DNA of 49,712 nucleotides from CALXSC01 sp035470525 (GCA_035470525.1 DATIQT010000036.1:1-49712), one strand, 5' to 3'; shown: positions 1 to 9,500, counted from the first letter of the stretch. The notes: generated from the sequence alone by a model not told the origin. Made by a program: numbers and translations.

Positions 1-2
1 AT

Positions 3-131
3 TTAAATCCTATAGAACATTATTGGCACTTTTTAAAAGATTTAATTAGAAAGTTTAGATTAAATTGTGATAGTTTCTATGAGAATTTAGATAGGGCTTT
101 AAAAGAGAGGTATGTTGCAACAAGAATTTAA
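3..131 (+). CDS. C-terminal end of an IS630-type transposase, cut by the window edge
   Basis: The reading frame is open from the window edge to a TAA at 129-131 and gives 42 residues beginning LNPIEHYWHFLKDLIRKF. The LNPIExxW motif is typical of the C-terminal DDE catalytic segment of IS630/Tc1-mariner transposases, where this Glu is the last acidic catalytic residue. Whether the rest of the element is intact cannot be seen. It abuts and appears to truncate a kinase gene on the other strand. IS630 enzymes insert at TA dinucleotides, so a relative of this element could be the mobiliser of the TA-flanked repeats found elsewhere in the window. Confidence 0.75.
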   Translation, partial: LNPIEHYWHFLKDLIRKFRLNCDSFYENLDRALKERYVATRI

Positions 132-250
132 ATTACTATAACAACAATAGGTTCAGAAACCTCTGAATATTCTTCAACAATTAAATTTTTTGTATATCCC
201 TTTCCAACTCCGGATGGTCCCATTAATGCAACTATTTTACTATTATACAT
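128..250 (-). pseudogene. 5' stump of a P-loop nucleotide kinase-like gene
   Basis: From the ATG at 248-250 the minus strand encodes 40 residues starting MYNSKIVALMGPSGVGKGYT. GPSGVGKG is a Walker A motif at residues 11-18, the usual position in adenylate/guanylate kinase-type enzymes. The frame stops at 128-130, exactly where the IS630-type transposase ends on the opposite strand. The simplest reading is that the 5' end of a kinase gene was cut off by insertion of that element. The start lies 109 bp from the divergent CYTH gene. A normal kinase would be about 180-220 residues, so this fragment cannot be functional. The identity beyond P-loop kinase is a guess. Confidence 0.4.
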
Positions 251-359
251 ATTTAAAATTTTAATAATTCTTCCAAGTGTATAATAATTAAAAATTTTAT
301 CATTGCAATATCTTTTTATTTTTATAAAGTTCTATTATTCTTAAAAAAAGTTAAAACCA

Positions 360-959
360 ATGGCAAAAGAAATAGAAGCTAAATTTTTAAATGTTGAAAT
401 AGAAGATGTTCGTAATCGTTTAAAAAAATTGGGAGCGAATTTAAAAACACCTATGCGTCTTATGAAGCGTGTTATGGCTAAAACACCAGAAATGAAAATT
501 CAAAAAGCTTTTGTAAGAGTGAGAGATGAAGGTGATAAAATCACGATGACTTATAAGAGAAATAATAAAGAAACTGTTGATGGAACATATGAAGTAGAAA
601 TTAAAATAGATGATTTTGCGAATGGAATAGAGTTATTGAGTGCAATTGGAATACCTTATGAAACGTATCAAGAATCTCGTCGTGAAACATGGATGTTAGA
701 TAATGTTGAAATTGTTATTGATGAATGGCCTTGGATAAAACCATATATAGAGATTGAAGGTAAAAATGAGGCATCTGTTAAGATGATTGCTGAGAAGCTT
801 GGATTTGATTGGAAGCAGGCTAAGTTTGGTAGTGTTATGAGTGCCTATATAGCAGAATATCCAGTAATGGAAAGGGATAATATTTTACTTTCAGATTTGT
901 CAGAGGTTAAGTTTGGTACAATGATACCAAAATTGCTAATAGATGGAATTACTAAATAA
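360..959 (+). CDS. CYTH-domain protein (class IV adenylate cyclase / triphosphatase-like)
   Basis: The protein has 199 residues. The N-terminal ExExK signature EIEAK (residues 4-8) is the hallmark of CYTH enzymes, which bind the triphosphate of ATP, thiamine triphosphate or inorganic polyphosphate inside a beta tunnel. Further alternating acidic and basic beta strands follow (for example VRVRDEGDKITMTYKR and YIEIEGKNE), which supply the metal-binding Glu and phosphate-binding Arg/Lys residues. The length fits the CyaB-like branch, but substrate cannot be read from the sequence. It is divergent from a truncated P-loop kinase and lies next to a tRNA-Lys fragment with arm-like repeats, so it may be cargo of an integrated element. 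It is probably cytoplasmic; no signal peptide is seen. Confidence 0.8.
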   Translation: MAKEIEAKFLNVEIEDVRNRLKKLGANLKTPMRLMKRVMAKTPEMKIQKAFVRVRDEGDKITMTYKRNNKETVDGTYEVEIKIDDFANGIELLSAIGIPYETYQESRRETWMLDNVEIVIDEWPWIKPYIEIEGKNEASVKMIAEKLGFDWKQAKFGSVMSAYIAEYPVMERDNILLSDLSEVKFGTMIPKLLIDGITK

Positions 960-986
960 GATTACATTGAATTATTTGTTTTTTGG

Positions 987-1258
987 TGTGTCTTAAGTGT
1001 GTCTAAACTGTGTCTATTTAAAAAAATAACAAACGAAAAATAAAGGTTTAAAAGGTATTCAAATACCTTTGATATTTTTTGTAAAAAACCATTTGAATAT
1101 TAATAAATAAGGTTTTATAATTGTATCATTAGGCAAAGTGAGTATAACTCTTAATCAATTGGTCGGGAGTTCGAATCTCGCCGGACCCACCAGCATTTTC
1201 AATAGAACAGAATTGCTGTGTCTTAAAATCAAATTCCCCTGTGTCTAGATTGTGTCTA
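987..1258. repeat. Six TGTGTCT(T)A repeats bracketing a tRNA-Lys fragment (candidate integrase arm sites)
   Basis: Copies of TGTGTCTTA or TGTGTCTA start at 987, 998, 1009, 1217, 1240 and 1251. The three left copies are spaced 11 bp apart. The right block repeats the order TTA, TA, TA with one gap widened to 23 bp. The tRNA-Lys 3' fragment lies between the blocks. This arrangement resembles arm-type sites of a tyrosine recombinase around a tRNA attachment core. No integrase gene is visible here. The remaining bases in the geneless stretch 960-1477 show only the hairpin listed separately. Confidence 0.5.
1147..1192 (+). pseudogene. 3' half of tRNA-Lys(CUU), likely attachment-site remnant
   Basis: The stretch has the anticodon-loop context ACTCTTAATCA, a variable region, the T-loop GTTCGAAT and a 3' end GGACCCACCA. 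It closely resembles the 3' half of bacterial tRNA-Lys. The upstream bases do not form an acceptor 5' strand or a D arm, and one T-stem pair is mismatched, so this is not a working tRNA. A 46-bp tRNA 3' end of this kind is the usual product of integration or excision at a tRNA gene. The intact tRNA-Lys should lie elsewhere in the genome. Confidence 0.6.
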
Positions 1259-1377
1259 TTTTGACTATAAAATTTGGTTGTAAAAAATGAGAAAGTTTAG
1301 TTTTTGGTTTTATGGTGAAGGAAAGCACTGAAAAAAAACTAACTTTCTTGTGGTGTTGGGTCTCCAAATATAATACT

Positions 1378-1411
1378 CTGTGGGAATGGTTTTACAAAAC
1401 CATTCCCGCAG
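1378..1411. terminator. Strong 15-bp hairpin downstream of rodA
   Basis: The arms CTGTGGGAATGGTTT and AAACCATTCCCGCAG pair over 15 positions with one G-T wobble, leaving a 4-base loop. It lies about 65 bp beyond the 3' end of rodA on the minus strand. No long T run follows, so it may be a terminator, an RNA-stabilising hairpin or a repeat. An open frame crosses it (1312-1542), but the hairpin explains that sequence better than a gene does. Confidence 0.4.
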
Positions 1412-1477
1412 AATACTTTATGGGAGAAAGAGTTTGTAATTCTTTCATTAATGTTCAGAATAAATTTAATGACAAAA

Positions 1478-2599
1478 TTAAAAAAATCTTTTATTTTTTA
1501 TTTCTGTTTCCCTATATAAATCTGCGTTTAATAAAAAACTAAAAGATAATAAAGAAATTACAGTTATGGAACCACCATAAGAGAATAAAGGTAAGGGAAC
1601 ACCGACTACCGGCAACAAACCCATTACCATACCTATATTTATAAAAACATGAAAAAATATTATAAATCCAACACCAGCTATTATTACTCTTCCATAAGTA
1701 TATTTTGACTTTAGAGATAACCAGAATATGAAAGTAATTAGTACTAAATACAAAATTATTATAAAGAGTCCACCAATAAATCCCATTTCTTCTGTATATG
1801 TAGTAAAAATAAAATCTGTTTGCTTTTCTGGTAAAAATGCCAATTGGCTTTGAGTTCCTTTTAAATATCCTTTACCAAAAAATCCACCTGAACCAATAGC
1901 TATTTTAGATTGTGTAATATTGTATCCTGAACCCAAAGGATCACTTTCTGGATTTAAAAAAACTTCAAATCTTTTTTTCTGATAATCATGCAATACATAT
2001 TTCCAAGCAAACGGAATACTTGAAGCAAACAAAAGAAAGCATATAGTAAATTTCCACCATTGGACACCAACTAAAAAGAAAATACTACCACCTATCGCAA
2101 TTAGTATAAATGAAGTTCCTAAATCCGGTTGTTTTAAAACTAGCATTGCCGGAGTAAGTATCATAATTAATGGTATAATCAAATTCCTATTCTTTTTTAT
2201 TTCTTTTATATTTTTTTCAGAAAAATATCTAGCTAAGCCAATTACAAGACCTAACTTCATAGTTTCAGATGGTTGCAAAGAAAAACCTGCAATTTTAATC
2301 CATCTAGTAGCTCCCATAGCTGTATGTCCAGAAAATTCAACATAAACCAGAAGTAATAAAGCAATTAAATAAATAATATATGAAAATTTACACCAAATAT
2401 TTATATCCAATAAAACAATTATAGAAGCTATAGGCAAAAAACAAATAAAATACATTATTTGTTTACCAGCCCATGGTGAAAAACTACCATTAGCGGCGGA
2501 ATACAATGTAAAAATACCAATTACAAAAATAAGTACTAAAAAAATGAAGAAATTTTTATTAATTTCAAATATTTTTGCAAAAGAAAAGAAATTATTCAT
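1478..2599 (-). CDS. rodA: RodA, SEDS-family peptidoglycan glycosyltransferase
   Basis: The protein has 373 residues, the usual RodA length, with about ten hydrophobic membrane segments. RodA polymerises lipid II into glycan strands in the inner membrane with a class B PBP as partner in the elongasome. Diagnostic segments include MGATRWIKIAGFSLQPSE and PEKQTDFIF. The Asp in TDFIF is residue 262, matching the catalytic Asp of E. coli RodA. PLPLFSYGGS near the C terminus is also typical. The expected partner gene mrdA (PBP2) and the mre genes are not in this window, so rodA stands alone here, transcribed away from rseP. Confidence 0.93.
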   Translation of the reverse strand: MNNFFSFAKIFEINKNFFIFLVLIFVIGIFTLYSAANGSFSPWAGKQIMYFICFLPIASIIVLLDINIWCKFSYIIYLIALLLLVYVEFSGHTAMGATRWIKIAGFSLQPSETMKLGLVIGLARYFSEKNIKEIKKNRNLIIPLIMILTPAMLVLKQPDLGTSFILIAIGGSIFFLVGVQWWKFTICFLLFASSIPFAWKYVLHDYQKKRFEVFLNPESDPLGSGYNITQSKIAIGSGGFFGKGYLKGTQSQLAFLPEKQTDFIFTTYTEEMGFIGGLFIIILYLVLITFIFWLSLKSKYTYGRVIIAGVGFIIFFHVFINIGMVMGLLPVVGVPLPLFSYGGSITVISLLSFSFLLNADLYRETEIKNKRFF

Positions 2600-2683
2600 T
2601 TATATTAAAAAACTACATTATTAATTTAATTAATAATTTAAATTATGAAAACAGTCAATGGTTTTTATTAATAATTATTATAA

Positions 2684-2770
2684 TAGACTTCCTGCAAATA
2701 AAATTTGAACAATTTCAATACTTAGCAGTAAATCAAATTATAATTTTAAAATATAATTTTCTCTTCAACC
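2684..2770 (+). repeat. R2 dispersed repeat, copy between rodA and rseP
   Basis: This stretch matches other R2 copies at 6421-6506 (opposite orientation), 18131-18211 and the split copy at 35017-35287. The shared run starts with (A)GACYTCCTGCAAATAAAATT and continues through CAATACTTAGCAGTAAATC into an AT-rich end. The last part (TTTTCTCTTCAACC) diverges from the other copies. No coding capacity is seen. Confidence 0.7.
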
Positions 2771-2799
2771 TTAAAGAAAATGCTTAAGTAGAATTTTTA

Positions 2800-3909
2800 C
2801 TAAAAAAATCCTCTTATATCGTTTATAGTAGCAAAAATCATTATAAATACTAAAACAGCGAATCCAAACTTAAGCAACTTATCTTGTAATTTCTCTGGTA
2901 TTGGTTTTCCAATAATGATTTCAACAATAAAAAACATCAAATGTCCGCCATCTAATACAGGTATTGGCAACAAGTTCATTAATCCAAGATTAGCTGAAAT
3001 CAACGCCATAAAATACAAAACCATCATTAACCCACCTTCAAAACTTTGCGCTGAATATTTCGCAATTTTTAAAGGACCACCAATACCATCAGTGTTTCTA
3101 TTTCCAGTAATCATTTGACCTAAAACAACAAGTGTATCTTTACACATTTTATATACAGTTTTATTGGCTTCTACGAACGACTGAACCATATTTAACTTTT
3201 TATTTTCATTACTAATAGAAACCACACCAATACTTGGAGTTTTAACATCATTTCCGAACATATCTTTATTTTCTATTAACTTAGGCTGAATATCTTTAAC
3301 AATTTCTTGGCTACCTCTTAAAATTTTAACTTTTAATGGTTTCAAATTGTTAATAACAACAGTATGTGCGACATCACTAAAACTATCTACTTTTTTATTA
3401 TTTATTTCTATTATTAAATCATTTTCTTGTAAACCAGCATTATAAGCTGGAGAATTTGCAACAACAGAACCAATTATTGGTTTTAAATCACTAACACCAT
3501 TGTGTTTAACAACAACAGTGAGAAGTAAAATTGCAAATAATAAATTAAACAATGGACCAAAAAAAACTATTAAAAATTTTTTATAAACATTTTGAAAATA
3601 AAAACTAACCTCTTTATCTTCTTCAGTCATATTTTCTAAGAGATTTTTATCCGCTTTTCCGGAAGCTATATCATCATCACCAAACATTTTAAGATAACCA
3701 CCGAAAGGAAGTATTGAAACTTTCCATCTAACATCATTTTTATCAGTCCAACCAAATATTTCCTTTCCCATACCAATTGAAAAAGAATCAACTTTTACAC
3801 CACAAATTCTGCACCCTAAATAATGTCCATATTCATGTACAAAAACTAAAATTGACAAAATTAATATAAAAGCAAAAAAATTTTGTAGTATAGTAAAAAC
3901 TATTTCCAT
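2800..3909 (-). CDS. rseP: RseP, site-2 intramembrane zinc metalloprotease
   Basis: The protein has 369 residues. The zinc-binding HEYGH motif is at residues 25-29 inside the first membrane segment. A PDZ domain follows in the middle (around GVVSISN and the GLQENDLI region), and the C-terminal membrane part carries NLLPIPVLDGGH, the LDG motif that supplies the third zinc ligand. RseP cuts anti-sigma factors and leftover signal peptides in the inner membrane. In many alphaproteobacteria it sits next to bamA; here it is a single gene with its own promoter and points toward rodA. Confidence 0.93.
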   Translation of the reverse strand: MEIVFTILQNFFAFILILSILVFVHEYGHYLGCRICGVKVDSFSIGMGKEIFGWTDKNDVRWKVSILPFGGYLKMFGDDDIASGKADKNLLENMTEEDKEVSFYFQNVYKKFLIVFFGPLFNLLFAILLLTVVVKHNGVSDLKPIIGSVVANSPAYNAGLQENDLIIEINNKKVDSFSDVAHTVVINNLKPLKVKILRGSQEIVKDIQPKLIENKDMFGNDVKTPSIGVVSISNENKKLNMVQSFVEANKTVYKMCKDTLVVLGQMITGNRNTDGIGGPLKIAKYSAQSFEGGLMMVLYFMALISANLGLMNLLPIPVLDGGHLMFFIVEIIIGKPIPEKLQDKLLKFGFAVLVFIMIFATINDIRGFF

Positions 3910-3945
3910 TTGATTTCATTAAATAAATTTAATACTTGTTAAAGA

Positions 3946-3974
3946 ATTATATTAAAGTACTTTGTATTAGTCAA
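3946..3974 (-). promoter_or_regulatory. Probable sigma70 promoter of rseP
   Basis: On the minus strand the sequence reads TTGACT, 17 bases, TATAAT. The -10 lies about 37 bases upstream of the rseP start. Both hexamers are near consensus, which stands out even in AT-rich DNA. Confidence 0.6.
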
Positions 3975-4088
3975 TACTTTTACCTATATTTATAAAGGTA
4001 AGATAAAATAATTTACTATAAAAATATACCTCTTGAAAATTCAAATATTTCCAATAAAATTTCTCGAAGAGAAAATTACAAAAAAATT

Positions 4089-6095
4089 ATGAAAAAAGAC
4101 ATTAAAGATTTAAAACTAATGGCTAACGCTGTTAGAGTTTTATCTGCTGATATGGTAGCGAAAGCTAATTCTGGGCATCCCGGTTTACCATTAGGTTTTG
4201 CAGATGTAGCAACAGTTTTATTTAGTGAAGTTATGAAATATAGCTCGAAGAATCCAAAATGGTTTGATAGAGATAGATTTGTTTTATCTGCGGGACATGG
4301 TTCTGCAATGCTTTATTCTTTGTTATATCTAGCTGGTTATGAAGATATAAATGTTGAAGATTTGAAGAATTTTAGGCAGTTGCATTCAAAAACTGCAGGA
4401 CATCCTGAGTATGGATTTTTGAAGGGAATTGAAACGACAACTGGTCCTTTGGGTCAGGGTTTGACAAATGCGGTTGGTATGGCTATTGCGGAAAAAATGG
4501 CAGAAGCTAGATATGGTAAGGATTTGGTAAATCACAAAATTTATTGTGTTGTTGGTGATGGTTGTTTGATGGAAGGTGCTAGTTATGAAGCTTTGGGTGT
4601 GGCTGGTGTTTTGAATTTGAATAATCTTGTTGTTTTGTGGGATAACAATTCGATAACTATTGATGGTTCTACGGATCTTTCAAGAAATGAAAATATGAGA
4701 ATGAGAGCTGAAAGTAATGGTTTTAAATTTATTGAAGCTGATGGTCACGATTTTGAAAGTATTAGAAAAGCTTTTGATGAATGTAATTCAAGCACTCAAC
4801 CAGTTTTTATGTCATTTAAAACAAAAATTGGTTATTGCTCTACAAAAGAATGTACAAATAAATGTCATGGTTCTCCAATTAAGGGTGAAGAATTGGAAGC
4901 TTTTAAGAAAAATATAAATTGGACTTTGCCTCCGTTTGAAGTTTCTGATGATATTCTTGTGAATTGGAATGAAGTGGGAACAAGAGGAGAGGGTGATTAT
5001 GCTACTTGGAATAATAGATTGTCTAAGTCTAATAAAAAAGATGAATTTATTGATTTTATAGAAAGAAGGCTTCCGGAAGGTTGGAAGGGGATGTTAGCAA
5101 AATTGAAAAAAGATGTGTTTGCTGAAAAACCAAATGAAGCTACGAGAAAATCTTCTCAACGAGTTTTGGAAGTGTTGACAGAAGCTATTCCTCAAATGAT
5201 TGGTGGAAGTGCTGATTTAACTCCGTCAAATTTAACTCAAACTGTTGCTACAAAGCAAATTATTACTAAAAATGATTTTAGTGGTAGATATGTAGAATAT
5301 GGTATTAGAGAACTTGGAATGGCTGGTATAGTTAACGGTATTTACTTACACAGTGGATTTGTGCCTTATGGTGGAACTTTCTTATCATTCGCTGACTATG
5401 AAAAACCTGCCTTAAGACTTGCTGCAATTATGGGATTACCTATAATTCAAGTTTTCACACACGATTCAATAGGTGTTGGAGAAGATGGACCAACTCATCA
5501 ACCAATAGAACAGCTTGTTTCTTTGAGATCTACTCCAAATTTGAATGTATTTAGACCATGTAATATACAAGAAACAATTGAATGTTATGAATTGGCATTG
5601 GAAAGTAAAAGAACACCTAGTATGATGATTTTTTCAAGACAAAATGTTGTATTTTCTTCACAAGAAAGTACTGAAAATAAATCTGCTAAAGGTATGTATA
5701 TTTTCAATGATTGTCAAGGAACTCCTGATATTATAATCATTGGTACAGGTACAGAAATTGATTTAGCTATGTCAGTAAAAACTGAATTGGAAAAGAAAGG
5801 TTTGAAAATTAGAGTAGTTTCTGCGCCTTGTTTGGAGTTGTTTGAAAAACAATTGCCAGAATATAAAAAATCAGTTTTAGGTGGTGATAGTATTTTGAAA
5901 GTTGCTGTTGAAGCTGGTTGCAGTATGGGTTGGGAAAAGTATATAGGACAAAATGGTTTGTTCTGTGGAATACCAGATGATAGTTTTGGTGTTTCTGGTC
6001 CAGCAGAAAAAGTTTATGAATATTTTGGTTTAACTACTGAAAAAATAAGTGAAAAGATTTTAAAGAAGTTAAACACCGTTATCAAAGGTTTATAA
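4089..6095 (+). CDS. tktA: Transketolase
   Basis: The protein has 668 residues, a full-length family member. Transketolase moves two-carbon units between sugar phosphates using thiamine diphosphate and links glycolysis to the pentose phosphate pathway. GHPGLPLG (around residue 30), the ThDP/metal motif GDG at 156-158 continuing with CLMEG, and the catalytic Glu in GIRELGM (E408) are all present. The gene is divergent from rseP. The last seven codons after Leu661 derive from the terminal repeat of an inserted R3 element, which also supplies the stop. Removing the element would restore the ending L-G-K-stop. Confidence 0.95.
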   Translation: MKKDIKDLKLMANAVRVLSADMVAKANSGHPGLPLGFADVATVLFSEVMKYSSKNPKWFDRDRFVLSAGHGSAMLYSLLYLAGYEDINVEDLKNFRQLHSKTAGHPEYGFLKGIETTTGPLGQGLTNAVGMAIAEKMAEARYGKDLVNHKIYCVVGDGCLMEGASYEALGVAGVLNLNNLVVLWDNNSITIDGSTDLSRNENMRMRAESNGFKFIEADGHDFESIRKAFDECNSSTQPVFMSFKTKIGYCSTKECTNKCHGSPIKGEELEAFKKNINWTLPPFEVSDDILVNWNEVGTRGEGDYATWNNRLSKSNKKDEFIDFIERRLPEGWKGMLAKLKKDVFAEKPNEATRKSSQRVLEVLTEAIPQMIGGSADLTPSNLTQTVATKQIITKNDFSGRYVEYGIRELGMAGIVNGIYLHSGFVPYGGTFLSFADYEKPALRLAAIMGLPIIQVFTHDSIGVGEDGPTHQPIEQLVSLRSTPNLNVFRPCNIQETIECYELALESKRTPSMMIFSRQNVVFSSQESTENKSAKGMYIFNDCQGTPDIIIIGTGTEIDLAMSVKTELEKKGLKIRVVSAPCLELFEKQLPEYKKSVLGGDSILKVAVEAGCSMGWEKYIGQNGLFCGIPDDSFGVSGPAEKVYEYFGLTTEKISEKILKKLNTVIKGL

Positions 6096-6294
6096 AATTT
6101 ATTATTTATATTTACTCTTGTATTTTATTAATAGTATTTTGCATTTAAACTCTAACTTATACTTAGATCTACTTCGTCATAAATAAATTTTATTGTTAGA
6201 TGTATAACATACACCATCACAATAAAATTTATGACCTTTCTTGTATTTCTTCGTATAAGCGAGTTTAAAAAACAAAACATTTGATAACAGTGTC
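6072..6294. mobile_element. R3 palindromic element (MITE-like), complete copy inserted in the 3' end of tktA
   Basis: The ends are inverted repeats (ACACCGTTATCAAA at left, TTTGATAACAGTGT at right) and the element is flanked by TA at 6070-6071 and 6295-6296. Related copies occur at 18068-18129 (only the first ~60 bp) and 49510 to the window end. It contains a nested palindrome (core 6147-6266) homologous to the core of the R1 elements. No ORF is present. The TA flanks suggest mobilisation by an IS630/Tc1-type transposase; this is inferred. Confidence 0.75.
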
Positions 6295-6370
6295 TAGGAA
6301 AATAATTTAAATACTTTACCCACTTTATTTTTTTTGGGGAGGTAATTCAGTTGTGATTTTGTGTTTTCAG

Positions 6371-6405
6371 TTTTGGTGTTAGATTTTTTAAATCTAACAC
6401 CAAAA
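6371..6405. terminator. Perfect 16-bp hairpin between convergent tktA and the giant gene
   Basis: TTTTGGTGTTAGATTT pairs perfectly with AAATCTAACACCAAAA across a 3-base loop. The T-rich and A-rich outer ends give a U run in both directions. Its position between converging genes suggests a bidirectional terminator. Confidence 0.55.
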
Positions 6406-6420
6406 AAATATCAAAACTTA

Positions 6421-6506
6421 AAATTTTGAGGAAAATTATTTTAAAATTATAATTTGATTTACTGCTAAGTATTGAAATTGTTCAAATTTTATTTGCAGGA
6501 GGTCTA
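6421..6506 (-). repeat. R2 dispersed repeat, copy with an intact (empty) R1 target site
   Basis: This is the same sequence as the split copy at 35017-35287 but uninterrupted: the run ACTGCTAAGTATTG at 6461-6474 is the empty-site version of the R1 insertion point. The copy ends with GCAGGAGGTCTA. With the R3 element and the hairpin it fills the geneless stretch 6096-6572. Confidence 0.75.
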
Positions 6507-6572
6507 ATTAGTTTGATATAAGATTAAGTTTATATGTAGATTCATATACTTATTTAACATAAGGATTTTTGT

Positions 6573-9500
6573 TTAATCTCCCCAAAGAGTAGAAGGATTT
6601 GGACATATATCTTCATTATTTACACCTCTTGAAGTTATAGCATATTTAAAGACAAAACTTCCATCTTCGCATTTATAAAAGAACTTTGTTCCATATCTTC
6701 TGTCTTTATATTTTTCAACATCAGGATGATAAAAGAATGTGAAATTAGAATAACTTCCATGATTAGCACTTAAAAATTTTCTAGTAATAGAAAAACTACT
6801 TGATTTAACTTCAGTCTTATCATCATCAGCACAATATCGTGTTGTCACTCTTATTTCGTTATCATCATTCGCAATGGAAGCTATAGTGTTACATGAAGTA
6901 ACTATATCGCTTGCATCTTTATCTGTTATTTCATCTCCATCATTATCCTTTATAGCCATATATGAAGAACTGCAACTTCCTAACCAAGCTGTATCAACAA
7001 CATATCGTGTAACTGATTGAATAGCACAATCAGCACCACACCAAGCATCACCACTTTCTTCCCATTCACCTTCATCATTACAAGTTACTGTTAATGTACT
7101 TCCAGAAGTAGTATCTTTAGTATAACCACTATCACAATAAGCAAGTGTATATGTAGCACCAGGACACAAAATAGAGCTTGTTCCATCTCCACATGTTCCA
7201 TTTTGAGATAAAGTAAAGCTTCCATTATATTGACTATGATCAAATGTAGAACATTGTATAATATCACAAGTTCCATTAGTAGTAGCACTCCATACTCCTG
7301 TTGAACCAGTTATACTGTCTGAAGTACATTTAATTTCTACTGTAGGTGTAGTATCAGTACCATTAGTACTATTAAAAGTATACCCAGTAGCACAAGGTAA
7401 ATCTACTTTTAAAATAGTTCCAGATGTTGCGTAATCTGCATCACCATAAGCAGTAGGAACATAAGTACCATCAACAGTAATATTACCAATATAGGTATAT
7501 GAAGTTCCAGTGATTCCAGCAGCATATTTTAATGGTGTGTAAGAAGATTGTCCTGCTTTTGCATAATAATTTCCTCCGCTACTATAATTGGCAATAGTTG
7601 GTTTAGTTATACTACTTCTACCAGTTAAACCAAGATTGCTCATGTTTAAACTACTAAATTTACAAACAGCTGGTACACACTCTCCTGTTCTATTCCAAAC
7701 TGTATTATTTGAACTATTTAAAGAACATGTATATTTTATTTTACTTGTAGTATCATTAATATTAGTAATATTAGCACTAAGAGCATCATTGTAATAATAA
7801 CCTGTAGGACAAGAAACTTCAAAACTATTATCTATATATCCATATGTATTACCATCATAAGATAAACTTAAACTTCCTGTTAAACCAGAATCAGTAGGAT
7901 AATATAGATTTGTAATTTGGTTAGTGCTTTTTAAGTAGTTAACCACATATAAAGATGAGCTTGTATTCATAAATCCATATATTGCATGATCGCAAGTCTT
8001 TAATACACAACTTCCACTAAGATCATTCATCCATTTACCTGTAGAAACATTACAACTTTCGATAACAGTACCACTTTCATAATTAGGATTATCTGAACAA
8101 TCACTACTAACTTCTACTGAACTTGAAGTTTCTTGATAAGTTATACTTCCTCCTGATAATAATACTACATTTTTTTCACTATCTATATTTGTTGAAGAGA
8201 ATATATCGGAATTTGAAATATTAATATCAGGACAAGTTTTAAAATTAATACAAGGATTTATAACAGGTCCCCAAGTTCCATCAGCTAAACATTTTCTATA
8301 AGGAGCACCACTATATGTAGTATCGGTACCGTTCCTCATAAATTGTACACCACTTGTTGGGAATCCAACTGAAGTATATCCTTCTCCAACAGTTGCATCA
8401 CATTCACCAACAACATATTCGCCATCATCACTAACAACGGCTCTTGGCCACTTTGCACCACCAGTATATTCATCACCATATGTAATTCCTGTTGTACTAT
8501 TGGTAATATAATAATCCCCTCTATAATGTGGAATTTTATAAAATTTTGTAATTTCGTGATTTTGAAGCTTTTCATCTGAATTTGTATCTACAAAATTAGT
8601 TCTAAAAACATCAACAGCTTCACAAGCAACTTCGCATCTATTATTAATTTCACTCCATTGTCCCCATTTACTACAAGTTCTTGTTGGATTTACTTCATTA
8701 TCTGAACCATTTTTAAATGAAATATTTTTTATATCAAAATAAGTAGCATCGGAAAAATCAATAGTATTATATTGATTATCAAAACTTGATAAGAACACAA
8801 CACCTGATGGGTAGAAATTTTTAGTTTCTAAACAAGTACCTTCTACATCATCACTTACATCATCTGATCTTGGTGAAGGAGTTTCTGACCAAGTAGCTCC
8901 ACCAGCATGTCTCCAAATAGTATATTTATTGTTAACCATGGAATATCCTCTTGTATCACTACAGTTAGTTGTATCTTCAGGATAATTATTATAATTACCG
9001 CTTGGTGTTTGAGAAACGCAACTAGAATTTTTGCTCCAACTAGTTTCATTATTTGGATAAGCTACATTATTTGAAGTATCAATAGTATCCAATCCAAAAT
9101 CTGATGTATCAGTTTCTGATAAAGTATAAGTTAAACCACTATTTGCATCAGGTTCACTATCTTCTATTGATAATAATCCTACATCATCTTCTGTAATTGT
9201 TTGACAATATAATCTCTCGCAGAATCTTTCACTATAATCTATTGTATCGCCATAAGTATTTTCTCTTGCTGTTGGAATGCTATAAGTGGTTTTAATATCA
9301 TCACTTAAGAATCCATCACTTTCAGTACCTGGACTATGAAATACTTCATCACTTGTGTAATAAGGATTTACCCCAAATTCGGTATAAATATCATTCATAG
9401 ACATCCAATTTCCAAGTTGACTACAATATCTAACGGGCAAATGTTCTCTAGCTGTATAACCTGTTTTACTAACAAATTCTTTATAATTTGAAATATCTGT

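Noticed and set aside
1312..1542. 76-codon open frame on the plus strand
   Set aside because: It crosses the strong hairpin at 1378-1411 and the 3' end of rodA; composition is non-protein-like and no ribosome-binding site is seen.
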